A stretch of 64,000 nucleotides of DNA from QIAW01 sp035487295 (GTDB lineage: Bacteria; Acidobacteriota; Terriglobia; Terriglobales; Acidobacteriaceae), in contig DATHMH010000050.1 of NCBI GenBank assembly GCA_035487295.1, positions 1-64,000 of the forward strand, in the 5' to 3' direction. Below the pieces are notes generated by a model. It was not told the origin of the DNA. It saw only the letters and a list, made by a program, of their open reading frames with translations, and made no database searches. This document shows positions 25,879 through 35,009 of the stretch, piece after piece (within the stretch, counting starts at the first letter, position 1; the number at the start of each line of letters is the position of its first letter). The position numbers and the translations under genes were made by a program.

Positions 25879-26074
25879 TCTTCAGTACACTACAACCTTT
25901 TGCGGTGTTGATGCACACGGTTCACAATTTTGCCTGATTTTCTTCTAGGAGGATTACTAAAGGGTTAAGCCGGTAAGCTTGGCCGGCACTTCAAATCATG
26001 GTTGGCAATGCGGAAGTTGTGTGGGCGGGTGAAAAGCGGACTCTTGAAAAAACAAAGTTTGTAACAATAGCGCG

Positions 26075-26097
26075 GCCACCGCCAAGAGGCCGGTGGC
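26075..26097 (-). terminator. Candidate terminator of the RNase E/G transcript
   Basis: GCCACCG and CGGTGGC pair around a nine-base loop. On the minus strand it is followed, after a short spacer, by TTGTTACAAACTTTGTTTTTTC. It lies about 45 bases past the RNase stop; the U tract is interrupted, so efficiency is uncertain. Confidence 0.45.
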
Positions 26098-26108
26098 TCG
26101 CGCTTAAC

Positions 26109-26138
26109 TAGAAACTCGAAACTGGAAACTGAAACTGC
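26109..26138. repeat. GAAACTGGAAACTGAAACTG word repeat
   Basis: The seven-base word GAAACT(C/G) repeats four times (GAAACTC, GAAACTG, GAAACTG, GAAACTG) directly after the RNase E/G stop. Closely related to the GAACTGAGAAC repeats at 34975 and 56511. Confidence 0.5.
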
Positions 26139-26140
26139 TT

Positions 26141-29083
26141 TCAATGGATATCGAATTGCTCCTGGTGCAGCGTCGGATCGGGTTTTACGATGACCGTTTT
26201 TCCTGTAAGCTCTTCCATGTCCTGCAGCCAGCGGGCATTGTTGGCCTTGAGGGCCTTGCCTACTTCTGGATTCACGCGCACGAAAACATCTTTGCCCTCG
26301 AGGTGGCGTGACATCTTACGCATCTCAACGTAAATTTCATTGCACACCGTAGCCACAGATTTAATCAGGCCGGTTCCTGTGCAATAGGTGCAGGGCTGGC
26401 CCAGGGTGCGTTCCAGTGATTGTTTAACGCGCTTGCGGGTAATCGCTACCAGGCCGAAATCGTTGAATTGCAAAACTTTGGATGGAGCGCGATCGCTCTT
26501 CAAGGCTTCTTCAAGGGCCTGCATGACTTTTTGCCGGTTGCGGCGCTCATCCATGTCGATGAAATCGATCACGATAATGCCGCCCAGATCGCGCAACCGA
26601 ACCTGGCGCACGATTTCCTTGATGGCATCCACGTTGGTTTTGACGATGGTATCTTCCAGCTTCTGCGTTTTGCCGACAAATTTCCCGGTATTGACGTCAA
26701 TCGCGACCAGCGCCTCGGTCTGGTTGATCACAATGTATCCGCCGGATTTGAGCCACACCTTGGACTTGAGCGCTTTGTTGATCTCTTCCTGAATGTTGAA
26801 CTGCTCGAACAAGGGAGTCTCTTTGGTATACAGCTTCACGCGCTTGACTAACTGAGGCTGGAAGCGGCTGACGAAGCGCACAATACGCTCGTATTCCTGC
26901 TCGTTGTCAACCCAGATATGGGAGAAGCCCTCCGATACCTGGTCGCGCAAGATGCGCTCCACCAGGTTCAGATCGTGGTAAATGAGCGCCGGAGACTTGC
27001 TGGAATCTGCCCGGCTCCTGATCTCATTCCACAAATTCAGCAGGAAGCGGATATCGGCCCGCAAATCTTCTTCGCTGGCGTGTGCCGCCGCCGTGCGGAC
27101 AATAAAGCCGCCGTGGTGGCCTTCCGCAGCCTGGCGCTCGCTCAGGATGATGCGCTTGAGACGATGACGCTCTTCTTCAGAAGCAATCTTCCTGGAAACG
27201 CCGTTATGATTCACCGTCGGCATATAAACCAGGAAACGGCCGGGAAGCGCGATGTGACTGGTGATGCGGGCCCCTTTTTTGCCGATGGGCTCTTTGGCAA
27301 TCTGCACCAGGATCTCCTGCCCTTCTTTCAGCAGGTCAGAAATCTGCGGTAATGGCGCCCGATAAAAGCGCTTGCCGCCGCCACCGCCGCCATGGGGTCG
27401 CGGACGCCGTCCGCCGCCGCCTCCTCCACGCCGCCGGCGCCGGCCACGATCAAAACCGACCTTCTGCTGGTATCCGGAAGGTCCACGCGTTTCGGCGCGG
27501 GGTTCGGTTTCGTCTCCGGCGGGGGTCTGTTCATTTTCCTCAGTTTCAATCAGCTCTTCGCCGCCGGCAGCTTGCATCTCTGCTTCGACCATCGAATCGG
27601 CCCCAAGATCCTCCTCTTCTTCTTCCTCATCTTCGGAGATGTGGGTCTCCACGTGCTCCGATGCAGCTTCGGCTTCGATACTGGGAGAGGCCTCCCTGGA
27701 CTCCTGCCCTGGAGCGGAGTAGCGCTGCTCTTTTGTCTCCACCCGATCCAGCATCTCCTCTTCAAAGTCCTCGTATTCGTCATCTTCAAAGGCATGCAGG
27801 AGTGAAGGCTGATCCATCTCTTCTTCTTCGATCTCCTCTTCCTCTACTAAACCAGGCATTGAACCAAAGCGCGATTCAGGCCTGTGAGGTTCGACGCCTG
27901 GTGTTTCATACCACGGGGAAAGCTGGTTGGAACGCGCTGTTTGCTCTGAGGCTCGCTCGGCCGCAATTTCACGCCGGTGTTTGTCGAGGATGGCGGCGAC
28001 ATCAATCTCTTCGGTATCGCGGCGGCTTGTCTCCTCGTAATCGATATCCGGCTGGATGGCCTGGACCTTGTCTTCGGCCGTGGCAGCAGAGAATCCACTT
28101 CCACTTGCCGAGACCTCATTTTCGCTTTCGTCTATCGTGGTTTCCGCCGTTTCGTAATTCTGCGTTCTGAAATCTCGACTTGTGTAATCCTGAGTATCGA
28201 GTTCAGCGGTCTCGTGACCGGCAGCGGCGGTAACCGTGTGCTTCTCTGCGGCTGTATGATCCTCCTGCCTCGCAGGTTCTGCTATCGGCTGAGCGGTTGC
28301 CGGCTGGGTCGTCTGGGCTTCGGCCATGTTGCGGTATTTGGAGATGCTTTCCCCAGGCAGAATAATAGGCTGATAACCGGCGGGAGGACCGTGTGGCTTT
28401 TCGTCTTGCGACCTTGGCCGGGCGGCATTGCGGGAATCGAATTTTGAGTCTGGAAACCCCCGCCCTCGGCGTCCACGCCGGCGGCGTCCAAAGGGGCGGC
28501 GTTCACTGGAATCGCGATCGCCCGAAGCGCGTTCGTGACCACCATGCGTCTCGCCTGGCAGGGTTTCTCGGGCGGGAGCCTGATGCTGCCGCTCAGAAGC
28601 CGCGGCTTGGGCTTCGTTTTCCTCATCTATTGCTTCGCTCGGATTTGGATTTTCGTCGCGAATAAATTGGGTGGCTGAATGTTTTGCTTCGCCGCCGGCA
28701 AACGTCTCAACTTCCCCGTTTTCGCTGGGGGTCTCAGCCATGTCTTCCAATTGGGCAGCAGGACGCTCGTGAGCAGGCCTTTCAACGCGGCGGCGACCGC
28801 GGGATGAATCCTCGGCGGGAATGGCCTCAAAACTTTCGTCGCCTTCTTCTTCCTGAGGTTCGAAAAAGTCTGTGACGTAAAGAAAGGCGTCACGTTCCAG
28901 ACCGATCTCTACGAAAGCCGACTGCATTCCGGGCAAAACCCGGGTTACGCGGCCTTTGTAAATGGAACCAGCCAGGGTGTATTCGTTTTCGCGTTCAAAA
29001 TAAATTTCATTGAGTTGATCTTCCTCAACAACAGCAACCTTGGTTTCATGCGGAGTGGAAGAAACAAATAATTCTTTGGACAT
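26141..29083 (-). CDS. rng: Ribonuclease E/G with a large disordered insertion in the S1 domain
   Basis: 980 residues against about 490 for RNase G. Residues 1-75 are the start of the S1 domain (YKGRVTRVLPGMQSAFVEIG, FLYVTDF). About 495 residues of acidic, Glu-rich and Arg/Gly-rich low-complexity sequence follow (77-571; GRRRRRGGGGGGRRPRPHGG near its end). S1 then resumes (LLKEGQEILVQIAKEPIG) and runs into the catalytic domain. Catalytic D796 (AIDVNTGK) and D840 (VIDFIDM) and the zinc-link pair C898/C901 (PCTYC) are present. It cuts single-stranded RNA 5'-end-dependently for mRNA decay and rRNA maturation. The insertion may replace the C-terminal scaffold of enterobacterial RNase E, being a docking or RNA-binding region; that is inference. 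It follows rodA, as rng follows mre genes in many bacteria. Confidence 0.93.
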   Translation of the reverse strand: MSKELFVSSTPHETKVAVVEEDQLNEIYFERENEYTLAGSIYKGRVTRVLPGMQSAFVEIGLERDAFLYVTDFFEPQEEEGDESFEAIPAEDSSRGRRRVERPAHERPAAQLEDMAETPSENGEVETFAGGEAKHSATQFIRDENPNPSEAIDEENEAQAAASERQHQAPARETLPGETHGGHERASGDRDSSERRPFGRRRRGRRGRGFPDSKFDSRNAARPRSQDEKPHGPPAGYQPIILPGESISKYRNMAEAQTTQPATAQPIAEPARQEDHTAAEKHTVTAAAGHETAELDTQDYTSRDFRTQNYETAETTIDESENEVSASGSGFSAATAEDKVQAIQPDIDYEETSRRDTEEIDVAAILDKHRREIAAERASEQTARSNQLSPWYETPGVEPHRPESRFGSMPGLVEEEEIEEEEMDQPSLLHAFEDDEYEDFEEEMLDRVETKEQRYSAPGQESREASPSIEAEAASEHVETHISEDEEEEEEDLGADSMVEAEMQAAGGEELIETEENEQTPAGDETEPRAETRGPSGYQQKVGFDRGRRRRRGGGGGGRRPRPHGGGGGGKRFYRAPLPQISDLLKEGQEILVQIAKEPIGKKGARITSHIALPGRFLVYMPTVNHNGVSRKIASEEERHRLKRIILSERQAAEGHHGGFIVRTAAAHASEEDLRADIRFLLNLWNEIRSRADSSKSPALIYHDLNLVERILRDQVSEGFSHIWVDNEQEYERIVRFVSRFQPQLVKRVKLYTKETPLFEQFNIQEEINKALKSKVWLKSGGYIVINQTEALVAIDVNTGKFVGKTQKLEDTIVKTNVDAIKEIVRQVRLRDLGGIIVIDFIDMDERRNRQKVMQALEEALKSDRAPSKVLQFNDFGLVAITRKRVKQSLERTLGQPCTYCTGTGLIKSVATVCNEIYVEMRKMSRHLEGKDVFVRVNPEVGKALKANNARWLQDMEELTGKTVIVKPDPTLHQEQFDIH

Positions 29084-29173
29084 GTACTCTCCGGCCTGCC
29101 TCTTCTGTGGAAGCAGGATTTGCCGGTGCCGACGATTCGAACAAAAGTCTGGAGAGACTGGGCGAGAGTACTC
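29084..29173 (-). promoter_or_regulatory. RNase E/G mRNA leader with a hairpin that covers its ribosome binding site
   Basis: On the minus strand GTACTCTC (29171-29164) pairs perfectly with GAGAGTAC (29091-29084), which contains the GGAGAG ribosome site and touches the ATG. Inside lies a smaller hairpin (CCTGC-CTTC / GAAG-GCAGG type). The leader could mask translation and be opened or cut by the enzyme, as known for E. coli rne autoregulation. The rest of the gap 29174-29618 holds scattered GCCGGC and GAACTTGAAACTT words and no gene that I can support. Confidence 0.5.
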
Positions 29174-29618
29174 ACTTCACCGGCCGGCTCTAGGGAGCCT
29201 GCCGGGCAGATGTATGCAGAGAGCTGATAATTGATTGTAAAATCTTTGCACCTATCAGGCGCTCACTCAAAGTTGTGGCCACTCCGTTTTCATTTTCAAG
29301 TTTCCCAGGGATACATTTCCCAGGTAAACTCCAAATCATTTCAAGCTCAAGGGCCTGAACTTGAAACTTATTCGACGGGGCCGTTACCAACCTCAGAGCG
29401 CAACTTAATCGCTCAATCTTTCAAAACTCCGGTTCCTCTCGGTTCACCGGATTGCCCTCTCAACGTGGGGCAGCACGCTTAATTTTGGTTTTGCCGGCTC
29501 TACCTGGCCGGCTCACGGCTTCACAGGTTGCGAGAACGTCTTGTACAAGAGTTTTCCCGCAGCCTCTCCAGCCGTTTTTCTCAAAAATTACCAGGACCAA
29601 TGGCCCGGTAACTTCATT

Positions 29619-30716
29619 CTAGTTGACAAAGCGGCGCATGCGAATATTCATAACAATTCCCAGCGCCAGGAACGTAAACAGCAAAGACGATCCGCCGTAA
29701 CTCATCAGCGGCAAAGGAATTCCGGTAACCGGCATCAAGCCGACCACCATGCCGACGTTGACCAGAATGTGAAAGGTCAAAACCGCCACTACACCTAAAA
29801 TCACAATTGCGCCTGCCCGGTCAGGGGCGGTTTGCGCATTATGGACCAAACGCATCAGCACTATAAAGTATAGCAGCAGCAGCCCAACCGCGCCCACAAA
29901 TCCGTGCTCCTCTGAGAAAGCCGCGAAGATGAAGTCCGTTTGCGGAATGGGCAGAAATGAGTTCTGGGTCTGCGATCCCTTGCCAAACCCTTTGCCCCTG
30001 ATCCCTCCCGCGCCCACCGCTATCACCGACTGCTCGCCCTGATAACCTTTTCCCTGCGAGTCGGCGGCTGGGTGCAAAAAGGTGGTGAGGCGGTCTTTCT
30101 GATACTTTTTCAGATGATTGAAAGCGGGCACTGCCAGCATCCCGCCGATCACAAGGATGGCCACCGCGTGCTTGAGCTGAATTCCTCCCAAAAACAGCCC
30201 CATTACCAGAATAGGAATATAAGTCAGCGCAGTTCCCAGGTCAGGTTGCGCCAGCACCAGCAACATAGGGATGCCGCCCAGCAGCCCGGCTTTCACCACA
30301 TCTGCCAACGAAGCCTCGCGCTGCCGCAGGTCGCTGAAATACTTCGCCATTGCCAGAATCAGAATCAGCTTCACCCACTCCGAAGGCTGAAAATGGACCC
30401 CTGCCGGCAAGCGAATCCAGCGCCTTGCGCCCAAATATTTCTGCCCGAAAGCCAGCACGCCCATCAGGGAAACAATCGCCGCGATGTACATCCAATGCAC
30501 ACTGTCGAGCAGCACTTCGTAGTTGATCAGGCTGACCAGCAACATAAAACCCAGCCCACCCAATATCCAGTAAATCTGCTTGATGTGCATGTGCACATCG
30601 GCAAACTTGCTCGACATGGTTGCGCTGTAAATCTGCATCACGCCCACCGCACAGATCAACAGCACTAAAAAAAGCAGGACCCAGTCAAAATCTCGCGGGG
30701 AGACAAATTTCTTCAT
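29619..30716 (-). CDS. rodA: Rod-shape peptidoglycan glycosyltransferase RodA
   Basis: 365 residues, about ten membrane segments of the SEDS family. Visible family stretches are LGARRWIRLPAGVHFQPSEW, PDLGTALTYIPILVMGLF, GKGFGKGSQTQNSFLPIPQTDFIFA, EEHGFVGAVGL and the closing MPVTGIPLPLMSYGGSSLL. It polymerises lipid II into glycan strands in the elongasome together with PBP2. Its start overlaps the mrdA stop by four bases, so the pair is translationally coupled. Confidence 0.96.
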   Translation of the reverse strand: MKKFVSPRDFDWVLLFLVLLICAVGVMQIYSATMSSKFADVHMHIKQIYWILGGLGFMLLVSLINYEVLLDSVHWMYIAAIVSLMGVLAFGQKYLGARRWIRLPAGVHFQPSEWVKLILILAMAKYFSDLRQREASLADVVKAGLLGGIPMLLVLAQPDLGTALTYIPILVMGLFLGGIQLKHAVAILVIGGMLAVPAFNHLKKYQKDRLTTFLHPAADSQGKGYQGEQSVIAVGAGGIRGKGFGKGSQTQNSFLPIPQTDFIFAAFSEEHGFVGAVGLLLLYFIVLMRLVHNAQTAPDRAGAIVILGVVAVLTFHILVNVGMVVGLMPVTGIPLPLMSYGGSSLLFTFLALGIVMNIRMRRFVN

Positions 30717-32704
30717 TTCTTGCCGCTCCCGAGGAGCCCTGCCGCCGGAACCGAGGTAGCAAATAATTCGTGGATGGCAGGACTGCGGCGAGCCGCAGGC
30801 AATACAAACCGTCCTGCCTGCAGACGCTCCCCGCTGGGACTGTCTTTGTCGGGCGTGCTCCAGATGCCGGTCATCTCCGCCGGCTTGTTGGAGTCGGCCA
30901 CTTTGGTGGGAATCTTCCTCTGCTTGTCAACGTATGCCTTGATCACCTGGGCAACCAGCGGCGCAGTGCTTGCGCCCCAGCCACCCGACTCCACGACCCC
31001 GGCAACAACAATGTCAGGATTACGCCGCGGGGTCATGCCCACGAACCAGCCGTTATCCTTGAATTTATTAGCGCTGAGCTTGAGCTTCTTGCGAGCCTCG
31101 TTACTGATGGTCTGTGCTGTGCCCGTTTTGCCTGCAAAGTCTATGCCTTCCAGATGCGCCACTGCCGCTGTGCCTTGAGGACCGGTTACTCCTGCCATAG
31201 CGTCGGTGATGATCTCTACGTTCGAAGGGTCAATCGGCACATCAACCTCGTCGGGATATTGCGCCAGGACTTGCTTATACTGGTCGGGAAGCTGATCGGG
31301 AAAGGCTACATGGGGCCGGTGCAGCACGCCGCCCATGGCGATGCCACCAATAGTGCGTGCCAATTGAATGGGAGTAACAATCACTCCTCCTTGGCCGATG
31401 CTCACAGAAATGGTTTCGCCGGCATACCATTTCTGCTTGAAGTTCTTGATCTTCCACTCTTCTGAAGGCATGATGCCGCTGGCTTCCTCCGGCAGGTCAA
31501 TATGGGTCTTCTGTCCCAAACCTAGTCCCATTGCGTATTTGGCAATGCGGCCGATACCCAGTCTTTCGCCGAGTGTGTAGAAGAATGTATCGCAGGATTT
31601 ATAAATGCCTTTGCTGATATCCACATCACCGTGCTTGGCATCGCATTTGAAGAAGCGCCCGTAAAATTCCTTGCCGCCGGCGCAAAAGACATGCATGTTT
31701 TGCGCTATGCCTTCCTGCAAGCCGGCCACTGACATGACGATCTTGAACGTCGAACCGGGAGACAACTGCGCCTGAATGGCTTTGTTCAACAGCGGCTTGG
31801 CGGGGTCGGTAAGCAGCTGGTTCCACTCCGCGCGCGAGATGCGGACGGAAAAGGCATTGGAATCGAAGGTCGGCCGGCTGGCCATGGCCAACACCTCGCC
31901 ATTGCGTGGATTGATCGCCACCATGGCCCCGTTATGCCCCTCCAACGCTTCTTCCATGGCAATCTGCAAGTCCAGATCAATGGTCAACTTCAGCGGTTTG
32001 CCGGGAATTGGCGGAATCTGGTCGAGTTGTCGTATCTCCTTGCCGTGGCTGTTGACCACCGTGCGGCGGGAGCCATCCTGCCCGATCAGCATGTCGTTAT
32101 ACTGTTTTTCAATCCCCGACTTGCCGACCACATCGCCGGCTTCGTACAGCTCGTAGGCGGGGTCGTCGAGCATTTGTTCGCTCACTTCCCCCACGTATCC
32201 GATCAGGTGGGCCGCAAATCCATGCGGCGGATACAGCCTGCGGTTCGCCATGATGGTATCGAGTTCCGGCAATTCATTGCGATGCGATTCGACAAAAGCC
32301 AGTTCGTCAGGCGTAAGGTCATCTTTCAACGTCATCGGCTGAAACTTGGGTTGGCTGGCGAAGCGCCGGATTCGATCCTGAATGTCTTTGACCTGCATAT
32401 TCAGTCCGGCGGCGATCAGCGGCAGGTCCTGGTTCAGATCGCGGGGATAATCGCGCAGCAGCAGCGCCGAAAATGAAGGATAGTTATCCACCAGCAAGCG
32501 GCCTTCACGATCATAAATTTTGCCGCGCGGCGCCAGGATGGGAACCATGCGGGTTTGATTGCGCTCGGCCTGCGCATCGTATTCTTCGCTGCGGGCAACC
32601 TGCAATTGCCACAACCGCCCGCCCAGCACCAGAAAGATTGCCAGAATGATGTATTGGATTGCGGTCAGCTTGCCGCCAGAGATTTTTTCTTCACGCGATT
32701 GCAT
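30713..32704 (-). CDS. mrdA: Penicillin-binding protein 2 (elongasome transpeptidase)
   Basis: 663 residues. One membrane anchor at about 14-31, the PBP dimer/pedestal region (LAPRGKIYDREGRLLVDNYPSF, about 58-79), and the transpeptidase domain with nucleophile S318 in STFK, S370-C-D in the second motif, and KTG at 526-528. It crosslinks new wall peptides and activates RodA. The C-terminus has an extra Pro/Ser-rich tail of about 50 residues. The upstream gap 32705-32984 has no gene. In relatives mreD is expected just upstream; here about 4 kb of other genes intervene. Confidence 0.95.
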   Translation of the reverse strand: MQSREEKISGGKLTAIQYIILAIFLVLGGRLWQLQVARSEEYDAQAERNQTRMVPILAPRGKIYDREGRLLVDNYPSFSALLLRDYPRDLNQDLPLIAAGLNMQVKDIQDRIRRFASQPKFQPMTLKDDLTPDELAFVESHRNELPELDTIMANRRLYPPHGFAAHLIGYVGEVSEQMLDDPAYELYEAGDVVGKSGIEKQYNDMLIGQDGSRRTVVNSHGKEIRQLDQIPPIPGKPLKLTIDLDLQIAMEEALEGHNGAMVAINPRNGEVLAMASRPTFDSNAFSVRISRAEWNQLLTDPAKPLLNKAIQAQLSPGSTFKIVMSVAGLQEGIAQNMHVFCAGGKEFYGRFFKCDAKHGDVDISKGIYKSCDTFFYTLGERLGIGRIAKYAMGLGLGQKTHIDLPEEASGIMPSEEWKIKNFKQKWYAGETISVSIGQGGVIVTPIQLARTIGGIAMGGVLHRPHVAFPDQLPDQYKQVLAQYPDEVDVPIDPSNVEIITDAMAGVTGPQGTAAVAHLEGIDFAGKTGTAQTISNEARKKLKLSANKFKDNGWFVGMTPRRNPDIVVAGVVESGGWGASTAPLVAQVIKAYVDKQRKIPTKVADSNKPAEMTGIWSTPDKDSPSGERLQAGRFVLPAARRSPAIHELFATSVPAAGLLGSGKK

Positions 32705-32984
32705 ACTGCTCTACGATCCGGTGGTCACGCGTCCGTTTTGCGGAATGAGAGAAACCACAAGGAGAGTTGTAGCTCTATTGTAGCCCAATTGCAAATTGAG
32801 AGTCCGTGAAAGGTCTCCCGGAAAAATCAGGCGCCTGGACCTGACTCTTCCGGGGAAATGTGCAATCCAGATTGGCTCAAGAAGGTAAAGATTGTGCCAA
32901 ATTCGGAGCGAACGTCGTTGAATTCTCGCATCGGCCTTCCCTGGAAGGAGGGATACTCAAAGCATCTCTTTGCTTCGGCAAAAC

Positions 32985-33890
32985 TCATTCCTGCAGCAGC
33001 AACCGCGTCTGTTGGATCTTTTTGGTCAACTCTCGTCTTCCTTCGAGTACCCGCTCTGGATTTGGAATGATCTGCTGAAGTGCAGTCGGTGCACTGGCAA
33101 TTAGCTTCTGAAGCGTCGGCAATGTGGACGGCTGGTCGAGGACACCAACATAAGCTGGAACAATGCGCGCAAGCGCCTGTTGAACTTGAGCATCGAGCCC
33201 GTTGCCCGCCAAAGCGGCATTGGCATGAAGGGCCAGTTCATGGGGAATCTCAAGCTCGCGTTTCACGTTCGATCTCCAATCCAGGCCCTCCGGACCGAGT
33301 TGCGCGATCACTTGCCGCAAAGCGGAACGCTGTGCGGGCGACAGCGCTTCCACATGCAATGTGGCAATCGTCGTCAGATGGAACATTAGAAGGTGTGTCG
33401 AAACTGCCGATGCGAACAGTGTCCCCCCATTCGCGATATCGTGCGAAAAGCGCAAGCCTGATCCCAGTGTGCGCGCGGCGTCCTTCTCATCGCCGGTAAG
33501 AATGAGGTGCTTAGCGTAGAGGACATTCAGGCGTCCCAGGGCCAACCCTTTGCGGGCGAAGTCCACAGGCGTATCTGGCCCAAGCTTGTAATCGAGGCCC
33601 CAGTCGCAATTCTGTAGAGCGGCCCCGCGCGCCATCGTCTCGAGCGCCGGCCGGTTCTTTTCGACCAGGTCTTTGTATTTTGCGTCATCGTAAGGAGCGT
33701 TGCCCATCAGCATTAGATTCAGCTCTTTCGCCTGCTCGTCGCTCAATGTCGAATCCTGCATCTGGGCGATTGCCGCCCAGTAGCGTAGTGCCGCGTTGTC
33801 TCCTAGCTTTGTCTTTTGCTGTGCTGATGCTGCCCCTGCCGTTACCGCCAGAAATAGAACTGCCAATTGAGTCATTCGCAACGCGCTCAT
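32985..33890 (-). CDS. Exported helical protein of unknown function, third gene of an ECF sigma operon
   Basis: 301 residues with a signal peptide (VLFLAVTAGAASAQQ). The mature part is largely alpha-helical (RYWAAIAQMQDSTLSDEQ, ALSPAQRSALRQVIAQLG) and has no cysteine-rich or catalytic motif that I recognise. Its start overlaps the preceding gene by four bases (ATGA), so it is co-translated with the single-span protein and ECF sigma factor. It may be the sensed or controlled envelope component, but no function can be assigned. Confidence 0.75.
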   Translation of the reverse strand: MSALRMTQLAVLFLAVTAGAASAQQKTKLGDNAALRYWAAIAQMQDSTLSDEQAKELNLMLMGNAPYDDAKYKDLVEKNRPALETMARGAALQNCDWGLDYKLGPDTPVDFARKGLALGRLNVLYAKHLILTGDEKDAARTLGSGLRFSHDIANGGTLFASAVSTHLLMFHLTTIATLHVEALSPAQRSALRQVIAQLGPEGLDWRSNVKRELEIPHELALHANAALAGNGLDAQVQQALARIVPAYVGVLDQPSTLPTLQKLIASAPTALQQIIPNPERVLEGRRELTKKIQQTRLLLQE

Positions 33891-34300
33891 AACTTAATCC
33901 TCTCCTTGAAGTTTTCTTGTGCGAGTATCGCCAGGGCGCTGTGCATCCCTTTCTGGATATGCATGCCTTGGGATTCGCCTGCCAGCGAATCGATCGCCGC
34001 CGAAATCGAGGGGGCGTGCAACAGCAGATCGTTCGCTTTTCCTAAGGTTAGCGGCTGCGCTTCCGGAGATGACTTTATGGTGCTGATATTCTGAACATGA
34101 TCGGGCGCCGAAGTTCGGCTCCGTCTGCCAACAATAATGAAGACAGCTAAGACAATCACTGCAGCAGCGGTGGCCGCCATCAGTCCTAAGGCAAACTCGC
34201 GTCTTGCCGCCTGCTCTTCGATCTGTAAATGCCGGGGCGCCCGCGGCTGGAATTGCCTCAGAAAATTCTCGAATTTCTCATCGTCATTTTGCATGTTCAT
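33887..34300 (-). CDS. Single-span membrane protein, possible anti-sigma factor
   Basis: 137 residues. A cytoplasmic N-part of about 38 residues (FENFLRQFQPRAPRHLQIEE), one membrane helix (about 40-58, LGLMAATAAAVIVLAVFII) and a periplasmic tail of about 75 residues. It overlaps the sigma gene by 17 bases, the usual place for an anti-sigma factor, but there is no HxxxCxxC zinc motif, and the N-terminal part is short for a classical anti-sigma domain. Role inferred from position and topology only. Confidence 0.65.
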   Translation of the reverse strand: MNMQNDDEKFENFLRQFQPRAPRHLQIEEQAARREFALGLMAATAAAVIVLAVFIIVGRRSRTSAPDHVQNISTIKSSPEAQPLTLGKANDLLLHAPSISAAIDSLAGESQGMHIQKGMHSALAILAQENFKERIKL

Positions 34301-34808
34301 TCTGCACCTCGGCTGGCTGCATCAATTCCCGGAGCCTGGCGATAGCATAGCGATACCGCGAAGCCACCGTATTCATCGGAACCTCAAGCACAGTTGCAAT
34401 CTCATCGAACGTCATTTCGCCCCAAATCTTCATAGTCAATACTTCGCTTTGCTCCACGGGAAGTTCGCGAATGGCGCTCTCCAGTTTTGCGCTCCAGTGC
34501 ATGAGGTCGAGGGGCGCCTCAAACCATTGCCCGCCAGTCTCATCTTCTATAGCCACGTTTCGGCTGTTCTGCCGGCCCAAACTAATCGCAGTGTTGCGGA
34601 CCGCGCGGAACAGGTAAGGCTTGACGGCCGACCGGGGCACCTCGATCTTGCCTTTCAATAACTTAAGAAATACCTGTTGCAGCACATCTTCGGCGCTACC
34701 CCGGTCTCCCAGGATCGAGCATGCATAAGCCACCAGCGCCGGCCCATGTTGCTCGTACCACCGCTGCAGCTCATCCTTCCGGGATTTGGCAAATCTCCTG
34801 ATGATCAC
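34284..34808 (-). CDS. ECF-type RNA polymerase sigma factor
   Basis: 174 residues, the normal size. Region 2 includes LVAYACSILGDRGSAEDVLQQVFLKLLKG (about 28-56) and PYLFRAVRNTAISLGRQ; region 4 has LPVEQSEVLTMKIWGEMTFDEIATVLEVPMNTVASRYRYAIARLR with the HTH. First gene of a three-gene overlapping operon with a membrane protein and an exported protein. The inducing signal is unknown. The operon lies between mreD and mrdA. Confidence 0.93.
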   Translation of the reverse strand: MIIRRFAKSRKDELQRWYEQHGPALVAYACSILGDRGSAEDVLQQVFLKLLKGKIEVPRSAVKPYLFRAVRNTAISLGRQNSRNVAIEDETGGQWFEAPLDLMHWSAKLESAIRELPVEQSEVLTMKIWGEMTFDEIATVLEVPMNTVASRYRYAIARLRELMQPAEVQNEHAK

Positions 34809-34974
34809 GTCAGTATCTTTCGCATCCCCGGTACTGTCTCTAAAGACAGTCCATACAGCAAGATTTGTCTAATATTTCGAAATTTATGATGGAAGAAATT
34901 ATGATGAGGTCCAGCTAATCGGGACTGGAAAACATAGAAAGCGTTAAGGATAGGCGCCGCTTAATCATTCAATA

Positions 34975-35007
34975 CACTGAGAACTGAGAACCGGGAACTG
35001 AGAACTG
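34975..35007. repeat. GAACTGAGAAC word repeat
   Basis: ACTGAGAACTGAGAACCGGGAACTGAGAACTG: the word GAACTGA (or GAACCGG) occurs four times in a row, immediately next to the GNAT stop codon at 35010. A copy in the other orientation forms the end of serB at 56511-56543. Confidence 0.65.
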
Positions 35008-35009
35008 TT

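Noticed and set aside
25746..25937. 63-codon hydrophobic plus-strand frame upstream of the pil transcript
   Set aside because: No ribosome site, lies in an AT-rich promoter region, sequence without family features.
27381..27460. Regular GCCGCC-type repeats that could look like a CRISPR or tandem array
   Set aside because: They encode the Gly/Arg-rich part of the RNase insert and have no spacers.
27352..28170. Plus-strand open frames within the RNase E/G insertion region
   Set aside because: The low-complexity insert leaves long open frames on both strands; no ribosome sites or domains. The sense frame joins two halves of a known enzyme.
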